Shown here: positions 24,201 to 32,752 of the stretch, one piece after another
How the letters are laid out: each line of letters opens with the position of its first letter
How positions within the stretch are numbered: position 1 is the first letter of the stretch
Source of the DNA: Micromonospora purpureochromogenes
Lineage (GTDB): Bacteria > Actinomycetota > Actinomycetes > Mycobacteriales > Micromonosporaceae
Direction: 5' to 3'
DNA: 64,000 nt
Assembly (NCBI RefSeq): GCF_900091515.1
Contig: NZ_LT607410.1
Span: forward strand, 4,216,001-4,280,000
Made by a program: the position numbers and the translations under genes
The notes under the pieces: generated by a model
The model's input: the letters and a program-made list of their open reading frames with translations, nothing else
Database searches by the model: none
Told to the model about the DNA's origin: nothing

Positions 24201-24796
24201 TCGCCGGCGTAGCGCTGCTCGCGCCACGGGTCGCCGTAGTCGTGGTACCCGGCGGTCTCCCAGAAGCCGGGTTGGTCGTCGACCAGCAGGCGGATGCCGC
24301 GCACCCACTTCGCCGACTTCCAGAGATACAGGTGCGGCACGAGCAGCCGGGCCGGGCCGCCGTGCTCGGCCGGCAGCGGCCCGCCCTCGTACGTGTGCAC
24401 CACCCAGGCCCGCCCGCCGCGCAGGTCGTCCAGGGGCAGGTTGGTGGTGTAGCCGCCGTAGGAGTGGGCCAGCGCGTACCGGGCGGTGGTGTCGACGCCG
24501 TCGAGCAGGGTGTCCAGCGAGACGCCCTGCCAGCTGGTGCCGAGCTTGGACCAGTGGGTGACGCAGTGGATGTCGACGGTCGGCGTGTCCTGCGGCAGCC
24601 CGGCCATCTCGTCCCAGGTCCAGCGGAACTCGGCGCCGGTCTCGGTGGTGAGCACGAACTCCCAGGTGTCCAACGGCACCCGCGGCGTCGGGCCCGCCGA
24701 CAGCACCGGGAAGTCCTCCGTCAGGTACTGCCCGGGCGGCAGGGCCGGCCCGCTCGAGCGGCGCCGGCCCTGAAAGCCCGGTGTCACGATTCCCAC
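24197..24796 (-). CDS. Molybdopterin-dependent oxidoreductase (sulfite-oxidase fold)
   Basis: 199 residues covering only the molybdopterin domain. The Mo-ligating Cys is in VDIHCVTHWSKLG, followed by WQGVSLDTLLDG and the typical ending GVRLLVDD-like segment (RGIRLLVDDQPGFWE). No twin-arginine signal is seen, so it may be cytoplasmic, unlike MsrP/YedY. Together with the coupled flavin reductase it makes a two-component reductase or oxidase; substrate unknown (oxidised methionine or sulfite-like compounds are possibilities). The GTG start is 6 bases after TACGAC. Confidence 0.88.
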   Translation of the reverse strand: MGIVTPGFQGRRRSSGPALPPGQYLTEDFPVLSAGPTPRVPLDTWEFVLTTETGAEFRWTWDEMAGLPQDTPTVDIHCVTHWSKLGTSWQGVSLDTLLDGVDTTARYALAHSYGGYTTNLPLDDLRGGRAWVVHTYEGGPLPAEHGGPARLLVPHLYLWKSAKWVRGIRLLVDDQPGFWETAGYHDYGDPWREQRYAGD

Positions 24797-24856
24797 CCGT
24801 CAGTCGTACCACCGGCGGCGCCCCCGGCGGGGGCGTTCGGCCGTACCCCCGCCGCG

Positions 24857-25876
24857 TCAGCGCCGTTCGGGGACGACCTCCGGCTCGCCGGAGACCTGGT
24901 CGCGGGTGGCGCGCAGGCTGGTGACGGTGACGACGATCAGCACGCCGATGATCACGCCGAGGGAGGCCAGCGTCGGGATCTCCGGTACGCCGGACCAGAT
25001 GCCGTGCGCCCAGTGCAGGCCGAGCTTGACGCCGATGAAGGCGAGGATGATCGCCAGGCCGTAGCTGAGGTGCACCAGCCGGCTCAGCGCGGCGTGCAGG
25101 ACGAAGTAGAGCGCGCGCAGGCCGAGCAGGGCGAAGGCGTTGGTGGCGAAGACCAGGTACGGGTCCTCGGTGATGCCGTAGACGGCCGGCACCGAGTCGA
25201 CGGCGAAGACGATGTCGGTGGCCAGCACCGCGACCACGACCAGGGCGAACGGGGTGAGCGCCCGGCGGCCCTGCTGGCGGATGGTCATCCGGGTGCCGTG
25301 GTAGTCGTCGACCACCGGCATCACCTTGCGCAGCAGCCGGACCGACCGCATCTTGTTGATGTCGACCTCCTGCTCGTGCCCGGAGAGGGCGTCGCGCAGC
25401 AGCTTGATCGCGGTGACGATCAGGATGAGGCCGAAGAGCAGGAAGGCGAAGTCGAGGGTCTGCAGGGCGGCGGCGCCGAGGGCGATGAAGACCGCCCGCA
25501 GCACCAGCGCGCCGGCGATGCCGTAGAGCAGCACCCGCTGGGCGAGCACCGCTGGCACGGCGAAGGCGGCCAGCAGCAGCATGAAGACGAAGAGGTTGTC
25601 GACCGAGAGCGACTTCTCGACCAGGTAACCGGTGAGGTACTCCACGCCCTGCTGGGAGCCGAACCGCGACCAGATCCAGGCGCCGAACGCCAGCGGCAGC
25701 GCGATGTAGAACGCCGACCAGCCCAGCGCCTCTCGCATGGACACCTCGTGCGGGCGCCGGGTGACCAGGAAGTCCAGCACCAGCAGGACCAGCACGCCGA
25801 CGATGGTGACCGCCCAGAGGGTGGGCGAGCCCACCGACGACAACTCGGCGGCGGACAGGTACGACGATCCGGTCAT
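24857..25876 (-). CDS. TerC family membrane protein (metal homeostasis)
   Basis: 339 residues with nine or so membrane helices. Signature segments: YLVEKSLSVDNLFVFMLL (acidic residues in helix) and VLATDIVFAVDSVPAVYGIT, plus ALRALYFVLHAAL. TerC proteins act in Mn2+ export or metallation at the membrane and in tellurite resistance. GGAGG lies seven bases before the ATG. The 5' leader carries a Mn2+ riboswitch candidate, supporting a manganese role. Confidence 0.92.
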   Translation of the reverse strand: MTGSSYLSAAELSSVGSPTLWAVTIVGVLVLLVLDFLVTRRPHEVSMREALGWSAFYIALPLAFGAWIWSRFGSQQGVEYLTGYLVEKSLSVDNLFVFMLLLAAFAVPAVLAQRVLLYGIAGALVLRAVFIALGAAALQTLDFAFLLFGLILIVTAIKLLRDALSGHEQEVDINKMRSVRLLRKVMPVVDDYHGTRMTIRQQGRRALTPFALVVVAVLATDIVFAVDSVPAVYGITEDPYLVFATNAFALLGLRALYFVLHAALSRLVHLSYGLAIILAFIGVKLGLHWAHGIWSGVPEIPTLASLGVIIGVLIVVTVTSLRATRDQVSGEPEVVPERR

Positions 25877-25883
25877 GGGGCCT

Positions 25884-26000
25884 CCTCGAACACGGTGCCA
25901 TGTTCGAGGTCTCCTTCACCCGCGCTTTCCCGGGCAACCACCCGAGGCGGCCCGGGCCGCCGTACTGACCGGAATGGTTCGTGGGAAGTACTCCCCTCGT
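25884..26000 (-). promoter_or_regulatory. yybP-ykoY-type manganese riboswitch candidate before terC
   Basis: Minus strand. The aptamer begins CGAGGGGAGTACTTCCC and ends GAAGGAGACCTCG: helix P1 is CGAGG (25995-25999) with CCUCG (25905-25909), and the GGGGAGUA loop is a hallmark of the family. The same CCUCG is also the start of a perfect 9-bp hairpin (CCTCGAACA with TGTTCGAGG, 25884-25909) lying directly against the GGAGG ribosome site. Metal-bound P1 and this hairpin are mutually exclusive, so Mn2+ would free the ribosome site and switch terC on. The fold was matched by eye. Confidence 0.7.
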
Positions 26001-26006
26001 GGGTCA

Positions 26007-26012
26007 AGGTTA
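26007..26012 (-). promoter_or_regulatory. -10 box of the terC transcript
   Basis: The minus strand reads TAACCT. Transcription would begin near 26000, exactly at the first helix of the riboswitch candidate. Confidence 0.5.
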
Positions 26013-26134
26013 GGCCGGGCGCACTGGGTACGCCAAGTCCGTCCGGCCCTGGTTGCCCTGGTCAACCGCTGGATACCGCCCGGTCGGCGGGTTCCGGGGT
26101 GGGACGCCGACCGCGGTGGGCCTATGGTGACGCG

Positions 26135-27301
26135 ATGACCGACGACGCCCGCATCGCCCCGGTCGGCCCCCTCACCGGCGTACGCGTGGTCGAGCTGGCC
26201 GGCATCGGCCCCGGCCCGTTCACCGCGATGATGCTCGCCGACCTCGGCGCCGACGTGGTCCGGGTCGACCGCACCACCCCGGCCGACCTGCTCAGCCCCC
26301 CGGAGGACCTGCTCAACCGCAACCGCCGCTCGGTCGCGGTGGACCTGAAGTCCGACGCCGGGCGCGAGGTGGTGCTGGCCCTGGTGCGCGGCGCGGACGC
26401 CCTGATCGAGGGGTACCGGCCGGGGGTGACCGAACGCCTGGGCCTCGGCCCGCGGGAGTGCCTGGCGGTCAACCCCCGCCTGGTGTACGGCCGGATGACC
26501 GGCTGGGGCCAGGACGGCCCGTACGCGCACACCGCCGGCCACGACATCGACTACCTGGCGCTGACCGGGGCGTTGCACGGCATCGGCCGGGCCGGGGAGC
26601 GCCCGGTGCCGCCGATGAACCTGCTCGGCGACTTCGGTGGCGGCGGGATGATGCTGGCCCTCGGCGTCGTCGCCGCCCTCTACGCCGTCCGGGCCGGCGC
26701 CCCCGGCCAGGTGGTCGACGCCGCCATCGTGGACGGCGTGTCGGTGCTCAGCACCCAGGTCCACGCGCTGCGCCAGCTCGGCATGTGGCAGGACCCGCGC
26801 GGGGTCAACCTGCTCGACGGCGGCGCGCCGTTCTACGACACGTACGAGTGCGCCGACGGGCGGCACCTCGCCGTCGGGGCGCTGGAGCCCCGCTTCTACG
26901 ACGAGCTGGTCCGGCTCACCGGCTTCCCGCTTGCCGGCGACGAGGCCCTCGACCGGCACGACCCGGCCAACTGGCCGGCGCTGCGCGAGGCGTGGGCGCG
27001 GCTGTTCCGCACCCGTACCCGCGACGAGTGGTCCGAGCTGCTGGCCGGCTCGGACGCCTGCGCGGCGCCGGTGCTGGACTGGCGCGAGGCGCCGGAGCAC
27101 CCGCACCTGCGGGCGCGGGGCACGTTCGTGGAACACGCCGGGGTCACCCAGCCGGCACCGGCGCCCCGGTTCTCCGCGACCCCGACCTCCGTCCGCCGGC
27201 CCCCGCCCCGACCGGGTGAGCACACCGACGAGCTGCTGGCCGAGGTCGGCTTCGACGCCGAGCGGATCGCCGCCCTGCGGGCCGCCGGGGCGGTGGCCTG
27301 A
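26135..27301 (+). CDS. CaiB/BaiF family CoA-transferase or acyl-CoA racemase
   Basis: 388 residues. Class III family features: GVRVVELAGIGPGPFTAMML, LGADVVRVD, NRNRRSVAVDLKS, the catalytic Asp in NLLGDFGGGGMM and GQVVDAAIVDGVS. The LAGIGPGPF opening and LGDFGGG are close to alpha-methylacyl-CoA racemases, which invert 2-methyl-branched acyl-CoAs during branched-fatty-acid breakdown. The ATG is 6 bases after TATGGT, suggesting a leaderless message. Single gene. Confidence 0.9.
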   Translation: MTDDARIAPVGPLTGVRVVELAGIGPGPFTAMMLADLGADVVRVDRTTPADLLSPPEDLLNRNRRSVAVDLKSDAGREVVLALVRGADALIEGYRPGVTERLGLGPRECLAVNPRLVYGRMTGWGQDGPYAHTAGHDIDYLALTGALHGIGRAGERPVPPMNLLGDFGGGGMMLALGVVAALYAVRAGAPGQVVDAAIVDGVSVLSTQVHALRQLGMWQDPRGVNLLDGGAPFYDTYECADGRHLAVGALEPRFYDELVRLTGFPLAGDEALDRHDPANWPALREAWARLFRTRTRDEWSELLAGSDACAAPVLDWREAPEHPHLRARGTFVEHAGVTQPAPAPRFSATPTSVRRPPPRPGEHTDELLAEVGFDAERIAALRAAGAVA

Positions 27302-27322
27302 GCCGTCCCGTTTCCCGGCTCA
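27299..27322. terminator. Short bidirectional terminator formed by two stop codons
   Basis: TGAGCCG pairs with CGGCTCA (7 bp, 10-base loop). The hairpin contains the stop codons of both convergent genes. Confidence 0.45.
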
Positions 27323-27733
27323 GGCGCGGCGCAGCACGCTCGCGCCGGGGGTGAGCGCCGGCTCCACCATCTGCCGGTAGTCGCGCGGCAGCTGGGTCAC
27401 CACGTCGTCGAACTCGCCGCCGCTGAGCGCCTCCCGCAGGGTGGTGAAGACCGCCCGGACGGCCTCCCGGGCGGCGGTCTCGTCGATCTCGGCCCGGTGC
27501 GCGACCCGGGCGACGAACTCGGCGGCGCCGAACCGCTGGGCCGCCTCGATGCTCGGGCTGGGCTTGATGACCAGCTGCAACGGCGCGGGCAACTGGCTGG
27601 CCAGGTCGAGCACCTCCCCGCCGGTCAGCCGCTCGGCGAGGGTCTCCAGCGTCGCGTGGGTCAGCCGCACGGCCCGCTCGGACCCGGTCCGGGTCCGCCG
27701 GGCGACCTGGTCGACGAAGGTGTCGTAGTTCAT
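27320..27733 (-). CDS. DUF2267 protein
   Basis: 137 residues, almost entirely one DUF2267 domain: MNYDTFVDQVARRTRTGS, then THATLETLAERLTGGEVLDLASQLP, then FVARVAHRAEIDETAAREAVRAVFTTLREALSGGEFDDVVTQLP. Two helical halves repeat the same pattern. The family is common in stress-related loci; molecular function unknown. It shares the fold with the middle of the protein at 12777-13748. Confidence 0.88.
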   Translation of the reverse strand: MNYDTFVDQVARRTRTGSERAVRLTHATLETLAERLTGGEVLDLASQLPAPLQLVIKPSPSIEAAQRFGAAEFVARVAHRAEIDETAAREAVRAVFTTLREALSGGEFDDVVTQLPRDYRQMVEPALTPGASVLRRA

Positions 27734-27888
27734 CGGGGCGCGCTCCCTTCGGCGTCGGACGGGTCGCGTACCCGGCCCGCGGCGTCGGAAACGGCCTCGA
27801 TTTCCTGGCGGGTCGGCGCGTGACCCGGGGTCGGACGGGTAACCGCCGCCGGTCGTGACCGGATCGAGGCGGCGAGGGAGCTCACGCC

Positions 27889-28158
27889 ATGGCGAGTTAC
27901 ACCGACGTCCTGCAGTACCTGTCCAGCCTGGACTACCCGGCGGAGAAGGACGACGTGGTGCGCGAGGCGGAACGGGAGGGCGCCCCGCCCGAGGTGCTCA
28001 AGGCGTTGCGCGCGCTGCCGCCGGTGGACTACGCCAACGGCAACGAGGTGGCCCGTTCCGCCGCCATCGACGCCGCACCGGAGCTGAGCCCGTCGCAGCG
28101 GGCCGCACAGGCCCGGGAGCCACACACGCGCGTCTCGCAGCACCTGCGCCGGATCTGA
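27889..28158 (+). CDS. DUF2795 protein (89 aa)
   Basis: Small helical protein opening MASYTDVLQYLSSLDYPAEKDDVV and containing PPEVLKALRALPPVDYANGNEVARS, the DUF2795 pattern. These proteins often accompany stress or membrane genes. It lies 50 bases before a DUF1345 membrane gene, with which it may be co-transcribed. No catalytic residues are evident. Confidence 0.87.
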   Translation: MASYTDVLQYLSSLDYPAEKDDVVREAEREGAPPEVLKALRALPPVDYANGNEVARSAAIDAAPELSPSQRAAQAREPHTRVSQHLRRI

Positions 28159-28207
28159 ACCGCCGGCGCGCGGTGCGGGCAGCCACCGGGCCGCCGAGGT
28201 CCCACCC

Positions 28208-28861
28208 GTGATCCGTCGGATGCCGCACGGGCACACCCCGGCGGCCCTCCAGCTCACCGTGATGGGCGTGGTCGGGTTGTGCGCCGGCGGGCTGTTCGCC
28301 GCGCTGGTCTCCCCCACCCTGTCTCCGCTGGTCGGCTGGGACGCCGCGGCGTTGTGCTGGCTGCTGCTCGTCTGGCGGACGCTCTGGCCGCTGGACGCTG
28401 GGCGCACCGCGGCGCTGGCCGTGTACGAGGATCCCAACCGGGCCGTCCGGGACGTCCTGCTGCTGATCGCCTGCCTGGCCAGTCTGCTGGCGGTCGCGCT
28501 GGTGCTGACCAGCGCGCGGACCGCGCACCCGGGCGTGCACCGGGACGCCTCGGGCGCGCTGGCCATGGCGAGCGTGCTGCTGTCCTGGTGCGTGGTGCAC
28601 ACCGTCTACACCGCCCGGTACGCGCGGATCTACTACACCGGCCCGGACGGCGGGGTGGACTTCAACCAGCCCGGCAAGCCCTGCTACCTCGACTTCGCGT
28701 ACCTGGCGTTCACCATCGGGGCCACGTTCCAGGTCTCCGACACCAGTCTGACCAGCCACGAGATGCGCCGGACGGTGCTGGGGCACGCGCTGCTGTCGTA
28801 TCTGTTCGGCGCGATCATCATCGCCGCGACGGTGAACCTGCTGGCCGCGTTGGCCCGATGA
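28208..28861 (+). CDS. DUF1345 integral membrane protein
   Basis: 217 residues with about five membrane helices: residues 12-32, 40-57, 75-95, 115-135 and 190-212. The segment VHTVYTARYARIYYTGPDGGVDF and FAYLAFTIGATFQVSDTSLTSHEMRR is the diagnostic DUF1345 block. The GTG start has GAGG upstream. Function unknown. Confidence 0.88.
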   Translation: MIRRMPHGHTPAALQLTVMGVVGLCAGGLFAALVSPTLSPLVGWDAAALCWLLLVWRTLWPLDAGRTAALAVYEDPNRAVRDVLLLIACLASLLAVALVLTSARTAHPGVHRDASGALAMASVLLSWCVVHTVYTARYARIYYTGPDGGVDFNQPGKPCYLDFAYLAFTIGATFQVSDTSLTSHEMRRTVLGHALLSYLFGAIIIAATVNLLAALAR

Positions 28862-29092
28862 CTTCAGCAGGGGCCGGGCGAGGGGAACAGGCGGGCGCCC
28901 CGGGTCACGAACCGCGACCTGGGGCGCCACGCGTACCTGTCCCTGGCGGGTCCACGCCCGAACCGGGTCGCGTACCGCCAAGCGGTGGATGTTCGCCCGA
29001 ACCGGGCGGGCATCGCTGCCACGATCATCATACGATACGACATCACCCGTACGGCTGATTTTGGCAAGACTGTGGGCCACGGCACCCGGGGC
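28862..29092. other. Intergenic stretch between convergent genes
   Basis: No gene is supported here. It holds the strong hairpin at 28894-28928 and a locally AT-rich patch at about 29018-29062 (ATCATCATACGATACGAC). A 73-codon open frame on the minus strand lacks a ribosome site and family match and was not accepted. Confidence 0.4.
28894..28928. terminator. Bidirectional terminator hairpin
   Basis: A 13-bp stem (GGCGCCCCGGGTC with GACCTGGGGCGCC, one G-U pair), nine-base loop, about 30 bases after the DUF1345 stop. Confidence 0.7.
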
Positions 29093-29752
29093 TCAGCGGG
29101 TCACCTCGGCGTACCGCTGCTCCAGGTCGACCCGGGCCAGCGCGCCGACCAGCCAGGCCAACCGCTCCGACTCGCCGCTGCCGGCCAGCTCGGCCAGGTC
29201 GTCGGCGGAGCGCCCCAGCCCCAGCCGGCGGGCAGCCGTCAACGCCCGCTTGTCCGCCACCGGCGCGACCTCCCGCCACAATGCCTGGGTCTCGCGCAGG
29301 AACAGGTCGGCGACCGGGTCGTCCACTCCGGGCAGTTCGGTGAGCAGCGCCCGCTCCCGGCCCGGGTCGTGCCCGGCCGACGCGCGCAGCCGGCGCAGGT
29401 CGCCCCGGTACCGCTCGACGACGGTACGGGCCAGATCGCCCAGGAGATTGGCCAACTCGTCGACGTCACCGCGCTGGCCGGCCTCGCGCAACACGCGGGT
29501 CCGGTCGGCGTGCAGCGAGCGGGCCAGCCGGGCGGCGCTGTCCCAGCCGTTGGCGGGCAGGGCGTGGGCGCTGTCCAGGGCGCGCCGGAAGTCACCCCGG
29601 CGGGCCAGCAGCACCGCCAGGCAGAGCAGCTGGAACAGGCTCGACGGGTTGTTGGTCACCCGGAAGCCGTACTGCTCGGCGAAGCCCCGGCCGGCGCCGG
29701 CGAGCCGACGTACCAGCCGCTTCCTGTCCTCGGTCATCACACTGCGGGTCAT
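29093..29752 (-). CDS. Helical protein resembling the HhH-GPD endonuclease III fold
   Basis: 219 residues, all alpha-helical. FRVTNNPSSLFQLLCLAVLLARRGDFRRALD and TELPGVDDPVADLFLRETQALW recall the endonuclease III/HhH-GPD arrangement (a helix-hairpin-helix 'LPGV..' followed by the substrate pocket), here with VADKRALTAARRLGLG. The catalytic Lys/Asp pair and the Fe-S cluster cysteines of endonuclease III are not seen. Could be a DNA-binding relative without glycosylase activity. No partner genes in the locus. Confidence 0.6.
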   Translation of the reverse strand: MTRSVMTEDRKRLVRRLAGAGRGFAEQYGFRVTNNPSSLFQLLCLAVLLARRGDFRRALDSAHALPANGWDSAARLARSLHADRTRVLREAGQRGDVDELANLLGDLARTVVERYRGDLRRLRASAGHDPGRERALLTELPGVDDPVADLFLRETQALWREVAPVADKRALTAARRLGLGRSADDLAELAGSGESERLAWLVGALARVDLEQRYAEVTR

Positions 29753-29793
29753 GCCCCGCGACTACCCGCCACGACGGGGGACACGCCTGCCGG

Positions 29794-30765
29794 TCAGCCC
29801 CGTACGTCGCCGCGCCGGTCGCGCGCCTTGAGGCGGGTGGTCGGCATCTCGGGGGCGGGCAGCGGCGGGGCGGCGTCGTCGGCGACGACCCCGAACCGCC
29901 GGCCGGCCATCCAGTCCTCCCGGGCGACGGCCACCTCCTCGTGCGACCGGCCGACAAAGTTCCACCACATGACCAGGGGCTCGTCGAAGGGCTCACCGCC
30001 GAGCAGCATCAGCCGGCTACCCGCGGCGGCCCGCAGGTCCAGCCGGTCCCGGCCGGCACCCAGATAGAGCAGCGCGCCGGGAGCGAGGTCCAGGCCGTCG
30101 ACCTGCGCCGCGCCGGACATCGCCAACAGTCCGTACTCGAAATCGGGTCGCAGTGGCAGCGTCGCCGTCGCCGCGTCGCGGGCCTCGATCTCGACGCCGA
30201 TCAGCGGGGTGTGCACCACGGCCGGCGAACGTTCGCCGCGCAGCTCGCCGACGAGCAGGGTGAGGTCGAGCTCGCCGTCGCGCCAGCGGGGCAGCTCGGC
30301 GTGGTGGGCGAAGTCGGCGGCGCCGGCCCGCGCCGGGTCCGGCAGCGCCACCCACAGCTGCACGCCGTGCATCACCGGCGGGTGCGTGGCGGGCGACCGC
30401 TCGGAGTGGGCGATGCCGTGCCCCGAGGTCATCACGTTGAGCTGGCCGGGACGGATCGGCTGGACGCTGCCGAGGCTGTCCCGGTGCACGATCTCGCCCT
30501 CCAGCAGCCAGGTGACCGTCTGCAGGCCGGTGTGCGGGTGCGGCGGCACCTCCATCCCGGGCCGCTCGGCGACGTCGTCCGGGCCGAAGTGGTCGACGAA
30601 GCACCACGCGCCGACCAGCCGGCGCTGGCGCTGCGGCAGCAGCCGCCGCACGGTCGTGTACCGCCCCAGCGGCACGTCGTGGCCGGGCAGCAGCACGCTG
30701 CCCGGATCGACCGGGGCCACGCCGGGCGGTCGGGTCTGTGCCGGCAACGATTCGGTACGGTCCAC
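29794..30765 (-). CDS. Pirin family protein (bicupin)
   Basis: 323 residues. The N-terminal cupin carries metal-binding His residues in VPPHPHTGLQTVTWLLEGEIVHRDSLG and in NVMTSGHGIAHSERS. The C-terminal cupin includes GAALYLGAGRD-like and LMLLGGEPFDEPLVMWWNFVGRS. Some pirins are quercetin dioxygenases, others act as redox-sensing cofactors; which applies here is not visible. The GTG start is 6 bases after TAGAGT (30772-30777 on the minus strand), a leaderless promoter. Confidence 0.92.
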   Translation of the reverse strand: MDRTESLPAQTRPPGVAPVDPGSVLLPGHDVPLGRYTTVRRLLPQRQRRLVGAWCFVDHFGPDDVAERPGMEVPPHPHTGLQTVTWLLEGEIVHRDSLGSVQPIRPGQLNVMTSGHGIAHSERSPATHPPVMHGVQLWVALPDPARAGAADFAHHAELPRWRDGELDLTLLVGELRGERSPAVVHTPLIGVEIEARDAATATLPLRPDFEYGLLAMSGAAQVDGLDLAPGALLYLGAGRDRLDLRAAAGSRLMLLGGEPFDEPLVMWWNFVGRSHEEVAVAREDWMAGRRFGVVADDAAPPLPAPEMPTTRLKARDRRGDVRG

Positions 30766-30950
30766 CGCCCGACTCTATGCCGACGGTGGACTCGCGCACC
30801 GACGGTGGCCCGGTTCCAGTGGTCCACTGCACCGCTGTGGCTGCCGCCTTGCCATGGTCCCGGCTCGCCCGGCCGCGCGGTGGCCCGGCATCGCGGGGGC
30901 TTCGGCGCTCTCGGCCGGGCAGCACTGCCGCTTCAGGTGTGCCGCGCCCC

Positions 30951-31934
30951 CTACTCGGCGGCGATGGTGACCCGGTTGGCGCCACCCACCAGGTCGACGT
31001 AGATCCGGTCGACCGAGCGGGGCCAGTTCGGCGAGCTGATCAACTCGCCGACGGCGAGGCTGTCGTGCCGATCGTCGTACACGGTGACGCCGCCGGCGCC
31101 GGAGGCGGCGCGGACCCGGACCGGCGGTGCGCCCGGCGCCCGGATCGTGAACTGGCTGACGCCGCCGGTCATCCGCACCGTCAGGGTGCCGACGGTGGGC
31201 GGCAGGCTCAGGTCGATGCGCGCCGCCCCGCCGACCAGGTCCACCCCGGCCAGCCGGGCCTCCCCCAGATCGAGCTGGTGGGCGCTGACCCCGCCCACCA
31301 GGCGGAGCCGCCACACCAGCCGCGAGTTGAGCACCACGTCGACCGAGCCCGCCCCGGATCGACCGCTGGCGGCCAGGCGCAACCGCACGCGGTCCCCCAG
31401 CACCTCGGGCCGCGGCACCACCCCGGAGTCACCGGGGCTGCTGATCCGGTAGAACTCGTCGCCCAGTTCCGCGGTCCGCAGCCGGAACGCGCTCACCCCG
31501 TCGGCCAGTTCGAACGTCGCCCGGCGGCGGCCGGCCACCGGCGCGGTCAGGCTCTCCTCGGCGGCCGCCTGCGCCGCCTCCGCCGCCTGCGCCGCCTCCG
31601 CCGCCTGCGCCGCCTCCGCCGCCTGCGCCGCCTCCGCCGCCTGTGCGGCCTCGGCCGCCCCCGCGCCGCCGGGCTCGGCGGCGACGGTGACCGACGGCGC
31701 GGCACCCCGTCCAGCGGAGAACGCCACGCCGAGCCGGTCCGGGTTGGCCAGGGTGACGGTCACCGCGAGCGAGCCGAGCGCCAGCACCACGATGGCGGCG
31801 GCGGTCAGCAGGCGGGCGCCGCGCGGCCAGGACGGACGGTCCGGCGGCGGCTCGCCGGTCACCGCGACGACCGGCTCCTGGCCCTCGCCCGTGACCTCTG
31901 TCGTCGGACGGTCGTCCCGGTCCGGCTCCGCCAT
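30951..31934 (-). CDS. Membrane-anchored protein with AAEAAQ repeats and a beta-rich outer domain
   Basis: 327 residues: an acidic cytoplasmic head (about 40 residues), one membrane helix (ARLLTAAAIVVLALGSLAVTV), an extracytoplasmic Ala/Glu/Gln stalk made of five AAEAAQ repeats, then a beta-rich domain of about 200 residues with recurring 'LVGGV..' and 'MTGGVSQ' turns (LVGGVSAHQLDLGEAR, DLVGGAARIDLSL, RMTGGVSQFTIRAPG, DLVGGANRVTIAAE). The regular turns suggest a beta-helix or a DUF4097-like fold. No enzymatic motif. Possibly a surface or cell-envelope sensor. Confidence 0.78.
   Translation of the reverse strand: MAEPDRDDRPTTEVTGEGQEPVVAVTGEPPPDRPSWPRGARLLTAAAIVVLALGSLAVTVTLANPDRLGVAFSAGRGAAPSVTVAAEPGGAGAAEAAQAAEAAQAAEAAQAAEAAQAAEAAQAAAEESLTAPVAGRRRATFELADGVSAFRLRTAELGDEFYRISSPGDSGVVPRPEVLGDRVRLRLAASGRSGAGSVDVVLNSRLVWRLRLVGGVSAHQLDLGEARLAGVDLVGGAARIDLSLPPTVGTLTVRMTGGVSQFTIRAPGAPPVRVRAASGAGGVTVYDDRHDSLAVGELISSPNWPRSVDRIYVDLVGGANRVTIAAE
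31562..31660 (-). repeat. 18-bp coding tandem repeat (AAEAAQ, five units)
   Basis: Near-identical 18-base units encode an Ala-Ala-Glu-Ala-Ala-Gln stalk in the membrane-anchored protein. The low sequence drift suggests recent expansion, and copy number may vary between strains. Confidence 0.75.
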
Positions 31935-32161
31935 GGTGCTCCCCTTTCACGGTCCCCGCCGGGCAGTACGTAACCCGGGTCGGAACGGATCACCGGTCGG
32001 GGATGGGAGCTTGCTCTTTCTGGGGGCCGGGTGCTTGGCGTTCGTTCTTCGGGTGGGCTGCGGGTGCGCACCGACCGCCGTCGCCGACCGCGCCGTCTGG
32101 ATATGCCGCTGGCCGTCACCCCGCTCGGGGGTGCCGGCCAGCGATCGTGTGTTCAGGTGGG

Positions 32162-32752
32162 TCAGTTGTTCCAGTGCTTGGCGACCAGGTCGGCGGCCTG
32201 CTGCTCCCACTGGGCGTAGTGGTCCGGGTAGGCCGAGACCTGCACGGTCTGGGCTGCCTTGGTCAGCGGCATGTCCTGCCACCCGTCGACCTGCTTGAGG
32301 CCCTTCAGGAACGCCATGGTGCTGTATTCGGGGTCGGTGATCTGCTCGACCGTGCCCCAACCGCTGGACGGGCGCTGCTGGAACAGGCCCTGCGAGTCGT
32401 AGTCGTTGCGCTCACCCAGGTGACCCAGGTTCTCCAGCTTCGACTCCTGCAGGCTGGTCGCGATGGCGACGACGGCGGCCCGCTCGTCCATGCCCGACTT
32501 CTTCGTCGCGGCGATGATCGCCTTCACGTTGGCGGTCTGCTCGGCGCCCACGTCGATGCGCGACTGCTTGCCCTGCACACCGTGCGGGATCAGCGTGCCC
32601 TTGTCGACCTTGTCGGCCTGCACCACGGCGACGGCCTTGGCGTCCATGGCCGGGGCGGCGTGGGCCTCGGTGGCCGGGCCGGCGAAGACGCCACCGGCGA
32701 AGGCCAGACCAGCGATACCGAGCACGCTCTTACGCAGAATGGTGGTGTTCAT
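32162..32752 (-). CDS. Secreted transglycosylase-like protein
   Basis: 196 residues with a signal peptide (MNTTILRKSVLGIAGLAFAGG to a site after EAHA). The mature domain has the candidate catalytic Glu in TSLQESKLENLG, then YDSQGLFQQRPSSGWGTVEQITDPEYS and MPLTKAAQTVQVSAYPDHYAQWE. It is clearly paralogous to the membrane-anchored protein at 5893-6744 but fully secreted. A peptidoglycan-acting role is inferred. GGAG is ten bases before the ATG. Confidence 0.82.
   Translation of the reverse strand: MNTTILRKSVLGIAGLAFAGGVFAGPATEAHAAPAMDAKAVAVVQADKVDKGTLIPHGVQGKQSRIDVGAEQTANVKAIIAATKKSGMDERAAVVAIATSLQESKLENLGHLGERNDYDSQGLFQQRPSSGWGTVEQITDPEYSTMAFLKGLKQVDGWQDMPLTKAAQTVQVSAYPDHYAQWEQQAADLVAKHWNN

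Noticed and set aside
28864..29085. Minus-strand frame of 73 codons
   Set aside because: It overlaps a strong terminator hairpin and shows no coding signature.
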